From Oscillospiraceae bacterium (GTDB lineage: Bacteria; Bacillota; Clostridia; Oscillospirales; Ruminococcaceae): a DNA stretch of 13,289 nucleotides. The translations under genes and the position numbers were made by a program. The notes under the pieces are model-generated. The model saw nothing but the letters and a program-made list of their open reading frames with translations. It had not been told where the DNA came from and did no database searches. Shown here in pieces: positions 1-7,408 of this stretch (position 1 is the first letter of the stretch; each line of letters begins with the position of its first letter). The stretch spans positions 1-13,289 of the forward strand of contig CAAEOA010000248.1 of NCBI GenBank assembly GCA_900757485.1, given 5' to 3'.

Positions 1-46
1 CCTTGCTTTCCTTCTCTGACCTCTGCCCTCATCGGACAGCTTTAAT

Positions 47-118
47 ATATTACCACATCCTATCTCCCTTTGTCAAGTCCTTTTTTCGTTTTTTTGTAAG
101 TTTTTTTGAAAGTTTTTT
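47..118 (-). promoter_or_regulatory. Strong SigA-type promoter with phased A-tracts, reading out of the left edge
   Basis: On the minus strand there is a consensus -35 TTGACA (76-71), an 18-nt spacer and a -10 TAATAT (52-47). Just upstream of it (81-118) lie four A-tracts of 6-7 nt on the minus strand, at 81-86, 89-95, 101-107 and 113-118, with centres about 8.5, 12 and 11.5 nt apart. Such tracts can act as an UP element or as intrinsically curved DNA. Transcription would start near position 40 and run leftward out of the window, so the gene it serves cannot be seen. The GH2 terminator sits directly upstream, so this is a separate transcription unit. Confidence 0.65.
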
Positions 119-135
119 GCTTACTATATTATATA

Positions 136-164
136 TAAAAAGGCAATCCCGAATCGGGATTGCC
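136..164 (-). terminator. Rho-independent terminator of the GH2 gene
   Basis: A 10-bp perfect stem (GGCAATCCCG, 142-151, pairing with 155-164) closes a 3-nt loop. On the minus strand it is followed by a run of U residues from the A-tract at 137-141. It begins 8 nt after the GH2 stop codon, as expected for that gene's transcript end. Confidence 0.9.
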
Positions 165-172
165 AAAGCCCT

Positions 173-1879
173 CTATTTTTCAATTGCAGCAGGGTGTCGA
201 TTGATTTGAGCAATTAATTCAGGCGGAAACTTCGCTTTGCGGTCATAGGTGTATAATCCATTCTTCTCTTGCTCTACATCGGTAAGCTGAGTATAGCAAA
301 ACGCAGATATTTTGGGGTTGTCCAAAAGTGCTTGTGTTAATCCTTGATATCTGTCTAAAAATTCCTGCGGGTTCTTTACCGATTCACCATATCCCCATCC
401 GTCTTGATCTTTTTCATTCCAGTAAATGCCGCCATACTCACTGACAAATACCGGACGGGTATCTGTTTGAGCATGAGGACAACGCACTTTTTTAGTTTCA
501 TCTAACAACGCGTCATATCGTTCTTTAAAAGTTTCCGGATTTTGGTCGTAATCATGGATATCCACAATATCTCCTATACCGTCCACATGATACCAGCCCG
601 ATGAATCAATAATCGGACGTGTTTTATCGATTGCTTTTGTCATTTTTACCGTCATTTCCAGTAACGATGCGTCTTGATCCATCTGCGTTTCGTTAAATGG
701 ACACCAACCGATTAAAGCCGGACTATTATAATCCCGCTGTATTGCCTCCAGCCACTCAGGAAGCATATTTTTCCAAGCATCCGGACGGCTTAAATCCAAC
801 CCCCAATTCGGATATTCTCCCCACACAAGATAGCCCAGCCGATCGCAATGATACAAAAACAAAGGCTCAAAAATTTTCTGATGAAGTCTTGCACCGTTAA
901 AACCCATCTGCATGGCGCGTTCAATATCCGCAATTAGTTCACTCTCATTCGGAGCAGTGTATATACCATCAGGATAAAAACCTTGATCCAATACCAATCG
1001 TTGAAATACCGGTTTTCCGTTGAGTAGTATTTTCCCGTCGGCATAGACAATTTCCCGCATACCGAAATAGCTGTCCACCACATCTTCCTCCAACTGCAAT
1101 TGCAGTTGATACAAATTTGGCGTTTCGGTTGACCATGTATACAATTCATCGAGTTGAAGATCGCAGCTTGCGCTTGTTCCCTTCACCCGCATTTCTGCCT
1201 GTCCCATCCGTTTTCCGTCAAAAAAGGCAATTGCTTTCAAAACTTTTCCATCTGCATTTTTGCAATACGCATCGATATGCAATGTCTGCACGTTTAAATA
1301 CGGAGTGTATTTTACGTTATCAATATAACTGTTCGGCAGATTTTCCAGCCAAACTGTTTGCCAAATTCCGGTAGTACGTGTATACATACAGCCACCGGAA
1401 AAATACTCGCGCGATTGTTTTCCGCTCGGTATATTTTCTTGCCGCAGGGGATCCTCCGCACAAATTACAATGCAGTTGCTTCCCTCCTGCAATGCATCGG
1501 TGATATCAAAAGAAAAAGAGATATATCCTCCAGCATGCCGTCCTACCGATTGACCGTTTACCCACGCTTCGGTATAGTAATCACAGGCACCGATATGCAG
1601 TAAGGTACGTCGATTGGCTTCCAGCCATTCTGCAGACAGCTCCACCTCGCACTGATACCATACACATTCCATAAAATCCTTGTTTTCTACTCCGGAAAGT
1701 CTGCTCTCCGGACAAAACGGAACCAAAATTTCCCGATTAAAATGTTTGCCTTCCGACATTCCCCGCGCACGACCGCTTTGGCCGCAGTCTATCTCAAATT
1801 GCCATTTTCCGTTAAGGTTCATCCACTCTTTCCGACGAAATTGCGGACGTGGATACTCCGCTCTTGGAATTGTTTCCAT
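173..1879 (-). CDS. Glycoside hydrolase family 2 protein (beta-galactosidase/beta-glucuronidase-like)
   Basis: This is a 568-residue enzyme of the GH2 retaining beta-glycosidase type. It shows the N-terminal jelly-roll sugar-binding domain (about residues 5-180, opening PRPQFRRKEWMNLNGKWQFEID), a central immunoglobulin-like domain (about 185-275) and a TIM barrel (about 280-560). The acid/base glutamate is E397 in WCPFNETQ and the nucleophile is E481 in VFVSEYGG; both are intact. There is no signal peptide, so it should act in the cytoplasm on imported oligosaccharides or glycosides. The substrate cannot be read from sequence. The ATG at 1879 is chosen because GGGAGG lies about 8 nt upstream; an in-frame ATG at 1936 lacks a ribosome binding site. 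The gene is divergent from an AraC-type regulator that probably controls it, and it ends in a clear terminator. Confidence 0.93.
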   Translation of the reverse strand: METIPRAEYPRPQFRRKEWMNLNGKWQFEIDCGQSGRARGMSEGKHFNREILVPFCPESRLSGVENKDFMECVWYQCEVELSAEWLEANRRTLLHIGACDYYTEAWVNGQSVGRHAGGYISFSFDITDALQEGSNCIVICAEDPLRQENIPSGKQSREYFSGGCMYTRTTGIWQTVWLENLPNSYIDNVKYTPYLNVQTLHIDAYCKNADGKVLKAIAFFDGKRMGQAEMRVKGTSASCDLQLDELYTWSTETPNLYQLQLQLEEDVVDSYFGMREIVYADGKILLNGKPVFQRLVLDQGFYPDGIYTAPNESELIADIERAMQMGFNGARLHQKIFEPLFLYHCDRLGYLVWGEYPNWGLDLSRPDAWKNMLPEWLEAIQRDYNSPALIGWCPFNETQMDQDASLLEMTVKMTKAIDKTRPIIDSSGWYHVDGIGDIVDIHDYDQNPETFKERYDALLDETKKVRCPHAQTDTRPVFVSEYGGIYWNEKDQDGWGYGESVKNPQEFLDRYQGLTQALLDNPKISAFCYTQLTDVEQEKNGLYTYDRKAKFPPELIAQINRHPAAIEK

Positions 1880-1939
1880 TGCAAAATCCTCCCAATCATA
1901 TTGCCGTTTTTTTCCGGAATAACACTTCGGCAACAAAAA

Positions 1940-1968
1940 TTTATAACGATATTATAGTAAATCGTCAA
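1940..1968 (-). promoter_or_regulatory. Promoter of the GH2 gene, with a dyad in the spacer
   Basis: On the minus strand, -35 TTGACG (1968-1963), a 17-nt spacer and -10 TATAAA (1945-1940) precede the GH2 gene by about 60 nt. ACGAT (1946-1950) and ATCGT (1961-1965) form an inverted repeat between the two boxes, a position where a bound regulator would affect the polymerase. That the divergent AraC protein binds here is inference; AraC proteins more often use direct repeats. Confidence 0.6.
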
Positions 1969-2018
1969 GCAAAAAACAATTCAAAATGCTATTGCAATAT
2001 TGCTATATCCTATTGTAT

Positions 2019-2101
2019 TATAATAAAAAGAAAAGCAAAGTCAAAAGCCTCTACGCGCCGCATAAATTGTGGTTGTGACGGTACATTGTGCCGGCGCTTT
2101 T
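2019..2101 (+). promoter_or_regulatory. Possible -10 box and leader hairpin of the AraC-type gene
   Basis: A TATAAT at 2019-2024 could be the -10 box for the regulator gene, although no good -35 lies 16-18 nt upstream. The leader then contains GCGCCG (2055-2060) and CGGCGC (2092-2097), a 6-bp stem with a 31-nt loop followed by TTTT. The loop holds two copies of ATTGTG (2066-2071 and 2085-2090). It could be a weak attenuator; the evidence is limited to the pairing. Confidence 0.3.
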
Positions 2102-2146
2102 ATATTGCAACAGTAACAAAATACTATGCAAAGGATGATGTTCCAG

Positions 2147-2920
2147 ATGAAAATATTATCCATCCGCCATAACTGGCCGGAAAATCCGCCGTTCCTCATA
2201 GACCGACCGAATGGCTGCCCCGAATATGTGCTTTTGCATTTTATCACACCGATCCTTCTTTTGCATGACGGAAAAAAGCAGATGGTTCCGGCAGGCTCCT
2301 GTATCATTTATTCTCCGGGACACCCGCAGTGGTTTTTCAGTGATAAACCGATTTTGCACGACTGGATGCACCTAGAGGGAAACATTCCTGAAATGATGGC
2401 AAGTGTTGGCTTAGCTCCGGATACTTTATACACACCGCAGGAATCCCATATTCTAACCGAGCTGACTGCTGAACTGGAATCTGAATTTTTTGCCGAACGA
2501 GCATATAAAGAATTGTTCAGTGATGCAAAACTGCAGGAATGGTTTATTCAGCTCGGCAGAAAAATACATCGCAACAATATTCCGATGCCGAATTATCCTT
2601 TTGCGGACGCCTTTCGAAAGCTTCGAATTGAAATGTTTTCTCACCTCAACCGAAATTGGACCGTTTCCGAAATGGCAGAATGCGTCCGTTTAAGCGAATC
2701 CCGCTTTTTCGCTGTTTATAAAAATATGTTCGGCATCTCACCGTATAACGATTTGCTGCTTGCCAGAATGGAAAAAGCTCGTTACCTTCTTTCTGTCGGA
2801 AGATATACAAATGCGGAGATAGCAACTACGGTAGGGTATCCGAATGAGTTTCAATTTATCCGGCATTTTAAAAAAGCAATGGGAGTCTCTCCTCAGGCAT
2901 ATGCGCGCAGCCGACGATAA
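2147..2920 (+). CDS. AraC family transcriptional regulator
   Basis: The protein has 257 residues with the layout of a sugar-responsive AraC regulator: an N-terminal cupin-like ligand-binding region (about 10-150, with the typical PAGSCIIYSPGHPQWF strand) and a C-terminal double helix-turn-helix (about 165-250). The second HTH carries the family signature, with NAEIATTVGYPNEFQFIRHF leading into KKAMGVSPQAY. It probably senses a sugar and activates the divergent GH2 gene; this rests on gene order. The ATG at 2147 is preferred because AAAGGA lies about 11 nt upstream. An in-frame ATG at 2126 would add seven residues but has no ribosome binding site, so the start is uncertain. Confidence 0.9.
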   Translation: MKILSIRHNWPENPPFLIDRPNGCPEYVLLHFITPILLLHDGKKQMVPAGSCIIYSPGHPQWFFSDKPILHDWMHLEGNIPEMMASVGLAPDTLYTPQESHILTELTAELESEFFAERAYKELFSDAKLQEWFIQLGRKIHRNNIPMPNYPFADAFRKLRIEMFSHLNRNWTVSEMAECVRLSESRFFAVYKNMFGISPYNDLLLARMEKARYLLSVGRYTNAEIATTVGYPNEFQFIRHFKKAMGVSPQAYARSRR

Positions 2921-2946
2921 CATACGGTCAAAAATCCCTTTGCAGC

Positions 2947-2976
2947 GGTATGTTTCAGGTAATGAAGGCATATAAT
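2947..2976 (+). promoter_or_regulatory. Possible SigE-type (mother-cell) promoter of the ferritin-like gene
   Basis: GTATGTT at 2948-2954, a 14-nt spacer (2955-2968) and CATATAAT at 2969-2976 resemble the Bacillus SigE consensus (KMATATT, 13-15 nt, CATACAHT), matching 5 of 7 and 7 of 8 positions. A SigA reading of the TATAAT inside it has no -35 at 16-18 nt. A small hairpin, AGGCATA (2966-2972) with TATGCCT (2981-2987), overlaps it. The sigma assignment is inference. Confidence 0.4.
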
Positions 2977-3012
2977 GTCTTATGCCTGATTAAATACAAA
3001 GGAGATTGATTT

Positions 3013-3534
3013 ATGAATTGCCCGGAAATCCCGGTGGCAGACAAATTAGCCTATCCACCGATACAAGTCACTGAACCCAACCAACGATATGCCGCTATCT
3101 TGCTTCAGGATCTTTCCGCTGTCCGCGGTGAAATCACTGCCGTGCATCAATATGTCTATCACCATTGGGTGATTCATGATGCGGATCCCAAACTGGCAAA
3201 TTTATTTTCCCGTATTGCGCGTGTGGAAATGCATCATATGAATATTTTGGGAGAACTGATTATTAAACTGGGCGGCAATCCGGTTGCCCGCACCAACCCG
3301 CACAATTGCAGTTCGGCGTGGAACGGCAATATGCTGCAATATTCTACCGGAAAAAGACAGATCCTTGCCCACAATTTATCTTTAGAGCTTGCCGCTGCTC
3401 ACGAATACACCGCACAGGCGCAATCTATCAAAGACCCTCTCATATCCGCGCAGCTTCTGCGCATCGCAAAGGATGAAGAAATTCACTATAATATCCTGCA
3501 CGACCTGCTGAGCAGGGAACAAAATGCAACATGA
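3013..3534 (+). CDS. Ferritin-like diiron protein (rubrerythrin/CotJC-like superfamily)
   Basis: The 173-residue protein is a single four-helix bundle with the metal-ligand pattern of the ferritin-like superfamily. E40 lies on the first helix (RGEITAVHQY), E72 and H75 form ExxH on the second, E125 lies on the third (LSLELAAAHEY), and E155 with H158 form ExxH on the fourth. It probably binds iron or manganese and handles peroxide or oxygen, as related clostridial proteins do; the exact reaction is not known. There are no membrane segments and no rubredoxin domain. Relatives include spore-coat CotJC-type proteins, and a SigE-like promoter upstream would suit such a role, but a plain oxidative-stress role is equally possible. 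The ribosome binding site AAAGGAG sits about 8 nt before the ATG, and a strong terminator follows. Confidence 0.8.
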   Translation: MNCPEIPVADKLAYPPIQVTEPNQRYAAILLQDLSAVRGEITAVHQYVYHHWVIHDADPKLANLFSRIARVEMHHMNILGELIIKLGGNPVARTNPHNCSSAWNGNMLQYSTGKRQILAHNLSLELAAAHEYTAQAQSIKDPLISAQLLRIAKDEEIHYNILHDLLSREQNAT

Positions 3535-3561
3535 CCGCTGATTGAATATAATCGTAAAACG

Positions 3562-3599
3562 AAAGCAGACACATGAAAAACCATGTGTCTGCTTTTATT
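3562..3599 (+). terminator. Rho-independent terminator after the ferritin-like gene
   Basis: A 14-bp perfect stem (3562-3575 with 3582-3595) with a 6-nt loop is followed by TTTTATT. It starts 28 nt after the stop codon of the ferritin-like gene. Confidence 0.93.
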
Positions 3600-3603
3600 C
3601 TGA

Positions 3604-3730
3604 TTAAAATAAGACATCTCCGTTTCTTAAAAAGGAGAAGCCGAGAATATATATATCATTTCTTGTGAAACAAGTCCCGGGCTGCCGCCGGTCGCATCAT
3701 AACCGAACGTGATGTTCCACGCTTATTTTA
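3604..3730. repeat. Intergenic region flanked by a short inverted repeat
   Basis: TAAAATAAG (3605-3613) and its reverse complement CTTATTTTA (3722-3730) bound a non-coding stretch between the ferritin-like gene and the permease. Inside are small hairpins, such as CTTGT/ACAAG near 3662-3675 and CGTG/CACG at 3708-3721. It could be a relic of a small mobile repeat or simple chance in AT-rich DNA. No coding sequence was seen in it. Confidence 0.25.
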
Positions 3731-3731
3731 T

Positions 3732-4592
3732 CTAAACTAACAGCAAAAAAGTTCCGGCAACAATCAAGCCAAGCCCTGCGGCTGCTTTTTTAGAGAGCTT
3801 TTCATGAAAAACAAAACAAGAAAATGCAACCGTCACTAAAATGCTTAATTTGTCAATCGGGGCCACTATACTCGCCGCCCCTTCCTGCAACGCTTTATAG
3901 TAACAGAGCCAGGAACCGCCGGTCGCAATTCCGGAAAGGCAAATATAATACAGCTCTTTTTTGTGAATCCGACAAACAGTATGCTGCTTTCCGGAGACAA
4001 ACACCACTACCCATGCCATGACCAAAACAACTCCGGTGCGAATTGCCGTACCGAGATTCGATTCCACTCCGCTGATTCCGATTTTTCCCAGAACAGCGGT
4101 AAAGGCGGCAAACAGCGCTGAAAGCAACGCATACACCATCCACATTCTGCTTCTCTTTTCAATTGAAACGGATTTTTTGCGTTCCAGCATACAATAAGTT
4201 CCGCTGCCGATCAATATAATGGACAATATTTTTAGCCATGTCACGGTTTCGTTCAAAAAAGCAAACGCCATTAACATGGTCAGTACCGTGCTTGATTTAT
4301 CAATGGAAACCACCTTGTTGATATCGCCCAATTGCAGCGCCCTGAAATAGCACAGCCAGGACGCACCCGTCGCAAGTCCCGATAAGATCAAAAACACCCA
4401 TGATTTCATATCGACATCGGCAATCGTTTTTTGAGAGCCCACCAGGAATACCATCATCCAGGAACAAACCCACACTACAATCGTTCGAATCGCCGTGGCG
4501 ACATTGGAATCGGTTTGTTTGATGCCGCACTTCGCAAGTATCGACGTAATGCCGCCGAAAAAAGCCGACCCAAACGCATATACTACCCACAT
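3732..4592 (-). CDS. EamA/DMT family transporter
   Basis: This 286-residue protein is an inner-membrane permease of the drug/metabolite transporter superfamily. It has about ten hydrophobic segments arranged as two homologous EamA halves. The duplication is plain: the first half opens MWVVYAFGSAFFGGITSILAK and the second, near residue 150, MWMVYALLSALFAAFTAVLGK, and both continue into an xxTAIRTxVV segment and a second xxGxATGxSWLCYxxAL motif. The substrate cannot be predicted. The only in-frame ATG is at 4592, with AGAGGG about 13 nt upstream overlapping the end of the preceding ATPase gene. The 21-nt gap makes it the second gene of that operon. Confidence 0.92.
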   Translation of the reverse strand: MWVVYAFGSAFFGGITSILAKCGIKQTDSNVATAIRTIVVWVCSWMMVFLVGSQKTIADVDMKSWVFLILSGLATGASWLCYFRALQLGDINKVVSIDKSSTVLTMLMAFAFLNETVTWLKILSIILIGSGTYCMLERKKSVSIEKRSRMWMVYALLSALFAAFTAVLGKIGISGVESNLGTAIRTGVVLVMAWVVVFVSGKQHTVCRIHKKELYYICLSGIATGGSWLCYYKALQEGAASIVAPIDKLSILVTVAFSCFVFHEKLSKKAAAGLGLIVAGTFLLLV

Positions 4593-4613
4593 GATGTTTG
4601 ATACACCCTCTGT

Positions 4614-5354
4614 CTAATCCAATAAATAACGCAGCATCCTGTCCGGATGGTCTAAAAATTGCTTTGTGATCTGATAATGTTCGGTCTCCTGATAAGGAGT
4701 CAGCCGTACTCCATCCCCGCTTAAGCTGTAAATATCCGCCTCCGGATACGCCATCAATATCGGCGAGTGTGTTGCAATAATGAATTGGGAATCCAGCTTA
4801 ACTAATTGATTGATTCTGGAAAGCAGCGCCATCTGTCTTGCAGGAGAAAGCGCCGCCTCCGGCTCGTCCAAAATGTATAATCCCTTTCCGCCGAAACGGT
4901 TGAGCGCCAACGACATAAAGCTTTCTCCGTGAGATTGACGATGTAGGGAATCTCCCCCGTAGGATTCCCGAATCTTCGGCGAAGGCGCCGGTATTTCGTC
5001 CAACCCCTCAATATAGCTTGCCGCGTTATAAAAACTCTCCGCCCGAAGAAAAAAGCCGTCTCGCTCCCGTTTGTATCCGCGGGTGACCTTTAAATACCGA
5101 TATAGCTCGGAATGGGTTTCATTAGTTGCAAAACGAAAGTTTTTTGTTCCGCCCTCCGGATTAAATCCGCATTTGATTGCCATCGCTTCAATCAAGGTTG
5201 ATTTGCCGGTGCCGTTCTCTCCGACCAGAAAAGTAACCGGTCTGCAAAAGTTAATTTCTTCCAGATAAGCCACTACCGGTAATTTTCGAAGATATCCCGA
5301 GATTTGCTCTTTCTCTGTTAAACTTGCTTTGGACAAGTACAGCTCATCCAGCAT
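4614..5354 (-). CDS. AAA family ATPase, COG3910-like
   Basis: The 246-residue protein is a small soluble ATPase with an ABC/SMC-like fold and no membrane domain. It shows Walker A GENGTGKST (G45-T53), a signature-like SHGES (141-145), Walker B LYILDEPEAALS with D163 and E164, and the H-loop histidine H196 in IIATHS. This set matches the predicted ATPase family COG3910, whose role is unknown. The ATG at 5354 is chosen because GGAGG lies 6-7 nt upstream; the longer frame opens at 5396 without a ribosome binding site. It has its own promoter and is the first gene of an operon with the downstream EamA permease. That the two proteins work together is not shown by the sequence. Confidence 0.88.
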   Translation of the reverse strand: MLDELYLSKASLTEKEQISGYLRKLPVVAYLEEINFCRPVTFLVGENGTGKSTLIEAMAIKCGFNPEGGTKNFRFATNETHSELYRYLKVTRGYKRERDGFFLRAESFYNAASYIEGLDEIPAPSPKIRESYGGDSLHRQSHGESFMSLALNRFGGKGLYILDEPEAALSPARQMALLSRINQLVKLDSQFIIATHSPILMAYPEADIYSLSGDGVRLTPYQETEHYQITKQFLDHPDRMLRYLLD

Positions 5355-5386
5355 TGCCATCCCTCCTGCATCTTCTTTCTTTAAAC

Positions 5387-5415
5387 AGCATAGCACACTT
5401 CTCTTTTACAATCAA
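5387..5415 (-). promoter_or_regulatory. SigA promoter of the ATPase-permease operon
   Basis: On the minus strand, -35 TTGATT (5415-5410), a 17-nt spacer and -10 TATGCT (5392-5387) lie 33 nt before the ATPase start. The leader would be about 25 nt and contain only the ribosome binding site. No terminator was found between this promoter and the upstream oxidoreductase stop, so some read-through is possible. Confidence 0.65.
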
Positions 5416-5480
5416 GACAACCGCGTCAAAAGAAGCTCCGCTGTATTTTGGTGCAAGAGGAATCACATCGGAATATCAGT

Positions 5481-6920
5481 TTATTCGTGTTCCAGACCGT
5501 CCTGCGCCGGACCGTTGATCAGCTCTCCGAGATAATTGAACCGAGAGCCATGGCAAGGACACTCCCAACTTTTTTCATCCGGATTCCATTCCAGTTGACA
5601 GCCTAAATGCGGGCAACGAGCCGATACCGCAAACAGCTTTCCGCCATCATCTTTATATACCCCCAATTTTTCACCGTCAACCTCTACTATTCCGCCATGT
5701 CCTTCTGGCATATCCGCCACTGCCGCTCTCGCCGGCGCAAAGATCTGTCTGGATAAGCCCTTTACAGCTTGTCCGCTGTCCTTAAAAAAGTTCTTTGCCG
5801 ATGCCGACGGCGTAAAACGGTCAGGTGAAAATATCTCCGCATAGGGATTATCCCGTCCGGCAATGGCGTCTGACAATAGCATTGCGGCCGCCATGGAAGA
5901 AGTCATGCCCCATTTGCGAAATCCGGTTGCAACATACCAACTCGGCGTCGAAGCGGCATACTGCCCGATATACGGAACGCTGTCCATAGGCATACAATCC
6001 TGTGCCGACCAGTGCGCTTCTTCGATACTGTCAGGCCAAAGCTCCGCCGCTTTTTGCCGCAGTTTTTCATATTTTCCTCCGACACGGTTTTCCCCGGTAC
6101 GGTGTTCCCCGCCTCCCAACAGCAAATATTCTCCGGCACACCGCAGGGAAAAGCTGTTGTCGGGATCGACGCCCAAGTACATTCCGTTTAGCTTCATTGC
6201 GTTTTTCAAAGCGATTAGATAACTCCGCTCCTGATGCATTCGCATGAAATAATACCCGGGAACATTCAGAAACGGATAATGGGTGGCAAAAACAATCTGT
6301 TCCGCCTCAACGGTTCCCTTGTCGGTCTGAATCCGATTGTCTTTTACCTGTCTGACAACAGTATTCTCAAATACAGTCAGCCGTTCTGATACTGCCTTTA
6401 AAAATTTCAGAGGATCAAACTGTGCCTGCCCGTCAAAGCGTACAGCCCCCTTTATCGAGAACGGGAGCTCGGTTTCTGTCACAAAAGAAGCAGGAATTCC
6501 GAGGCGGCTTGCGGTTTCTGCCTCTCGGCGAAGCGGCTCGGCATCCATAATGGAATACAGATATGCCGGTACCTCCTCTAAGGCGCAATCGATCTTTAAC
6601 TGATTCACAATCCGCCGGTATTCTGCGATTGCTTTTTGATTCAATACGGCATATTGCCCCGCTAAGTCCCCGAATTCCAACAGCAGCTTATCATAAATCA
6701 AACCATGCTGTGAAGTGATTTTTGCAGTTGTATTGCGGGTTTGTCCGCTGCCCACCCGTTGTGCCTCCAAGACCACTGCGTCAATTCCTTTTTCTTTGAG
6801 CAGATATGCTGTCAAAATACCTGCCATTCCGCCCCCGATCACCGCAGCTTGTACCGAAATATTGCCGGAGAGCGGAGCTCTTTCCGGCAAATGTGTATTT
6901 TTACTCCATATCGATTCCAT
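5481..6920 (-). CDS. FAD-dependent oxidoreductase with C-terminal Rieske [2Fe-2S] domain
   Basis: The 479-residue protein fuses a DAO-type flavin domain (about 1-375) to a Rieske ferredoxin domain (about 385-479). The dinucleotide-binding motif GGGMAG (G29, G31, G34) and the acidic strand end VVLEA mark the FAD site. The Rieske cluster ligands are C436 and H438 (CPHLGC) and C455 and H458 (CPCHGS), and the two disulfide cysteines, C441 and C457, are also present as in high-potential Rieske proteins. It should oxidise an amine, amino acid or related substrate and pass electrons through the cluster; the substrate is unknown. No signal peptide or membrane segment is visible. The start has AAGGG about 12 nt upstream. 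It is read in the same direction as the ATPase gene, 126 nt away, but that gene has its own promoter. Confidence 0.92.
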   Translation of the reverse strand: MESIWSKNTHLPERAPLSGNISVQAAVIGGGMAGILTAYLLKEKGIDAVVLEAQRVGSGQTRNTTAKITSQHGLIYDKLLLEFGDLAGQYAVLNQKAIAEYRRIVNQLKIDCALEEVPAYLYSIMDAEPLRREAETASRLGIPASFVTETELPFSIKGAVRFDGQAQFDPLKFLKAVSERLTVFENTVVRQVKDNRIQTDKGTVEAEQIVFATHYPFLNVPGYYFMRMHQERSYLIALKNAMKLNGMYLGVDPDNSFSLRCAGEYLLLGGGEHRTGENRVGGKYEKLRQKAAELWPDSIEEAHWSAQDCMPMDSVPYIGQYAASTPSWYVATGFRKWGMTSSMAAAMLLSDAIAGRDNPYAEIFSPDRFTPSASAKNFFKDSGQAVKGLSRQIFAPARAAVADMPEGHGGIVEVDGEKLGVYKDDGGKLFAVSARCPHLGCQLEWNPDEKSWECPCHGSRFNYLGELINGPAQDGLEHE

Positions 6921-7062
6921 TTGTTTTCATCCCTTCCGATTTCGGTTGTATTCATTGATAGAATATGCCAAAAATCGGAAAATACACTGTAACAGAAAAC
7001 GATGTTTCAAAGGATTTATCAAACCGGCTCAATATTCACCAAAACAGAGGGCTTAATAAGAC

Positions 7063-7311
7063 CTATCCAAAGTCATGACGTGTTCCGCCGTTACAGCCCA
7101 ACGTTTCAAATATGCTGATGATCTCTTCAATTTTCATAAAACATTCGCTATCGCTAAGGCTGTCATCTGTGATGACAGCCTTGATTTTCTGCAACGCCTG
7201 ATAGCTTTTTAATTCCACTATTTCAGTTGGGGTTATTTGCAGATTCGGAAAATTGATTTGTATTTCTTGATGTGCCAAAACTCCGGCAAGAATTTCTTTG
7301 TATAATTCCAA
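7063..7311 (-). CDS. Conserved small protein of unknown function, ending RHDFG
   Basis: An acidic, mostly helical protein of about 82 residues with no membrane segment or known catalytic motif. The central ALQKIKAVI and ECFMKIEEI helices and the C-terminal GCNGGTRHDFG look like a family of conserved hypothetical proteins that I recall from Firmicutes genomes, often in accessory DNA; that is recollection, not a search. A TTG start at 7311 is preferred: AGGTGAT precedes it by 4 nt, and the predicted transcript starts near 7325. A GTG at 7320 is the alternative. It is divergent from an XRE regulator across a shared operator, which suggests joint control. A toxin, antitoxin or adaptor role is possible but not supported by any motif. 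Confidence 0.7.
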   Translation of the reverse strand: MELYKEILAGVLAHQEIQINFPNLQITPTEIVELKSYQALQKIKAVITDDSLSDSECFMKIEEIISIFETLGCNGGTRHDFG

Positions 7312-7316
7312 TTGTA
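7271..7316. repeat. Direct repeat, copy A (inside the RHDFG gene 5' end)
   Basis: This 46-nt stretch covers the first codons of the minus-strand RHDFG gene. It recurs at 7675-7719 with three substitutions and one deleted base. The segment 7291-7316 is identical to 7694-7719 over 26 nt. This copy is coding and is probably the ancestral one. Confidence 0.85.
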
Positions 7317-7331
7317 TCACCTCATGAATAT

Positions 7332-7360
7332 ATTATATCTGAAAATAAGATAAAAGTAAA
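7332..7360 (-). promoter_or_regulatory. Promoter of the RHDFG gene
   Basis: On the minus strand a perfect -10 TATAAT (7337-7332) lies 17 nt from a -35 TTTACT (7360-7355). The left arm of the large dyad fills the spacer and touches the -10, so a bound repressor would block polymerase. A start near 7325 leaves a leader consisting of little more than the ribosome binding site. Confidence 0.6.
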
Positions 7361-7377
7361 TATCTTATTTTCAGATA
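7336..7377. promoter_or_regulatory. Nested dyad operator between the divergent RHDFG and XRE genes
   Basis: Two 17-bp perfect inverted arms, TATCTGAAAATAAGATA (7336-7352) and its complement (7361-7377), are separated by 8 nt. Each arm is itself a dyad, TATCT-N7-AGATA, so the site can be read as two operators with centres 25 nt apart. It covers the spacer and -10 of the leftward promoter and a GATAAT (7374-7379) that may be the -10 of the rightward one. The adjacent XRE protein is the obvious ligand, giving autoregulation; binding itself is inferred. Confidence 0.75.
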
Positions 7378-7408
7378 ATATATTTTTTTATTGAGGTGAG
7401 ATAACATC

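Noticed and set aside
1..46. T-box or other riboswitch at the left edge on the minus strand
   Set aside because: The purine-rich leader is suggestive, but only about 40 nt are visible and no conserved core motif can be confirmed.
2126..2146. Longer N-terminus for the AraC-type regulator from the ATG at 2126
   Set aside because: No ribosome binding site precedes it, while AAAGGA serves the ATG at 2147; it remains possible.
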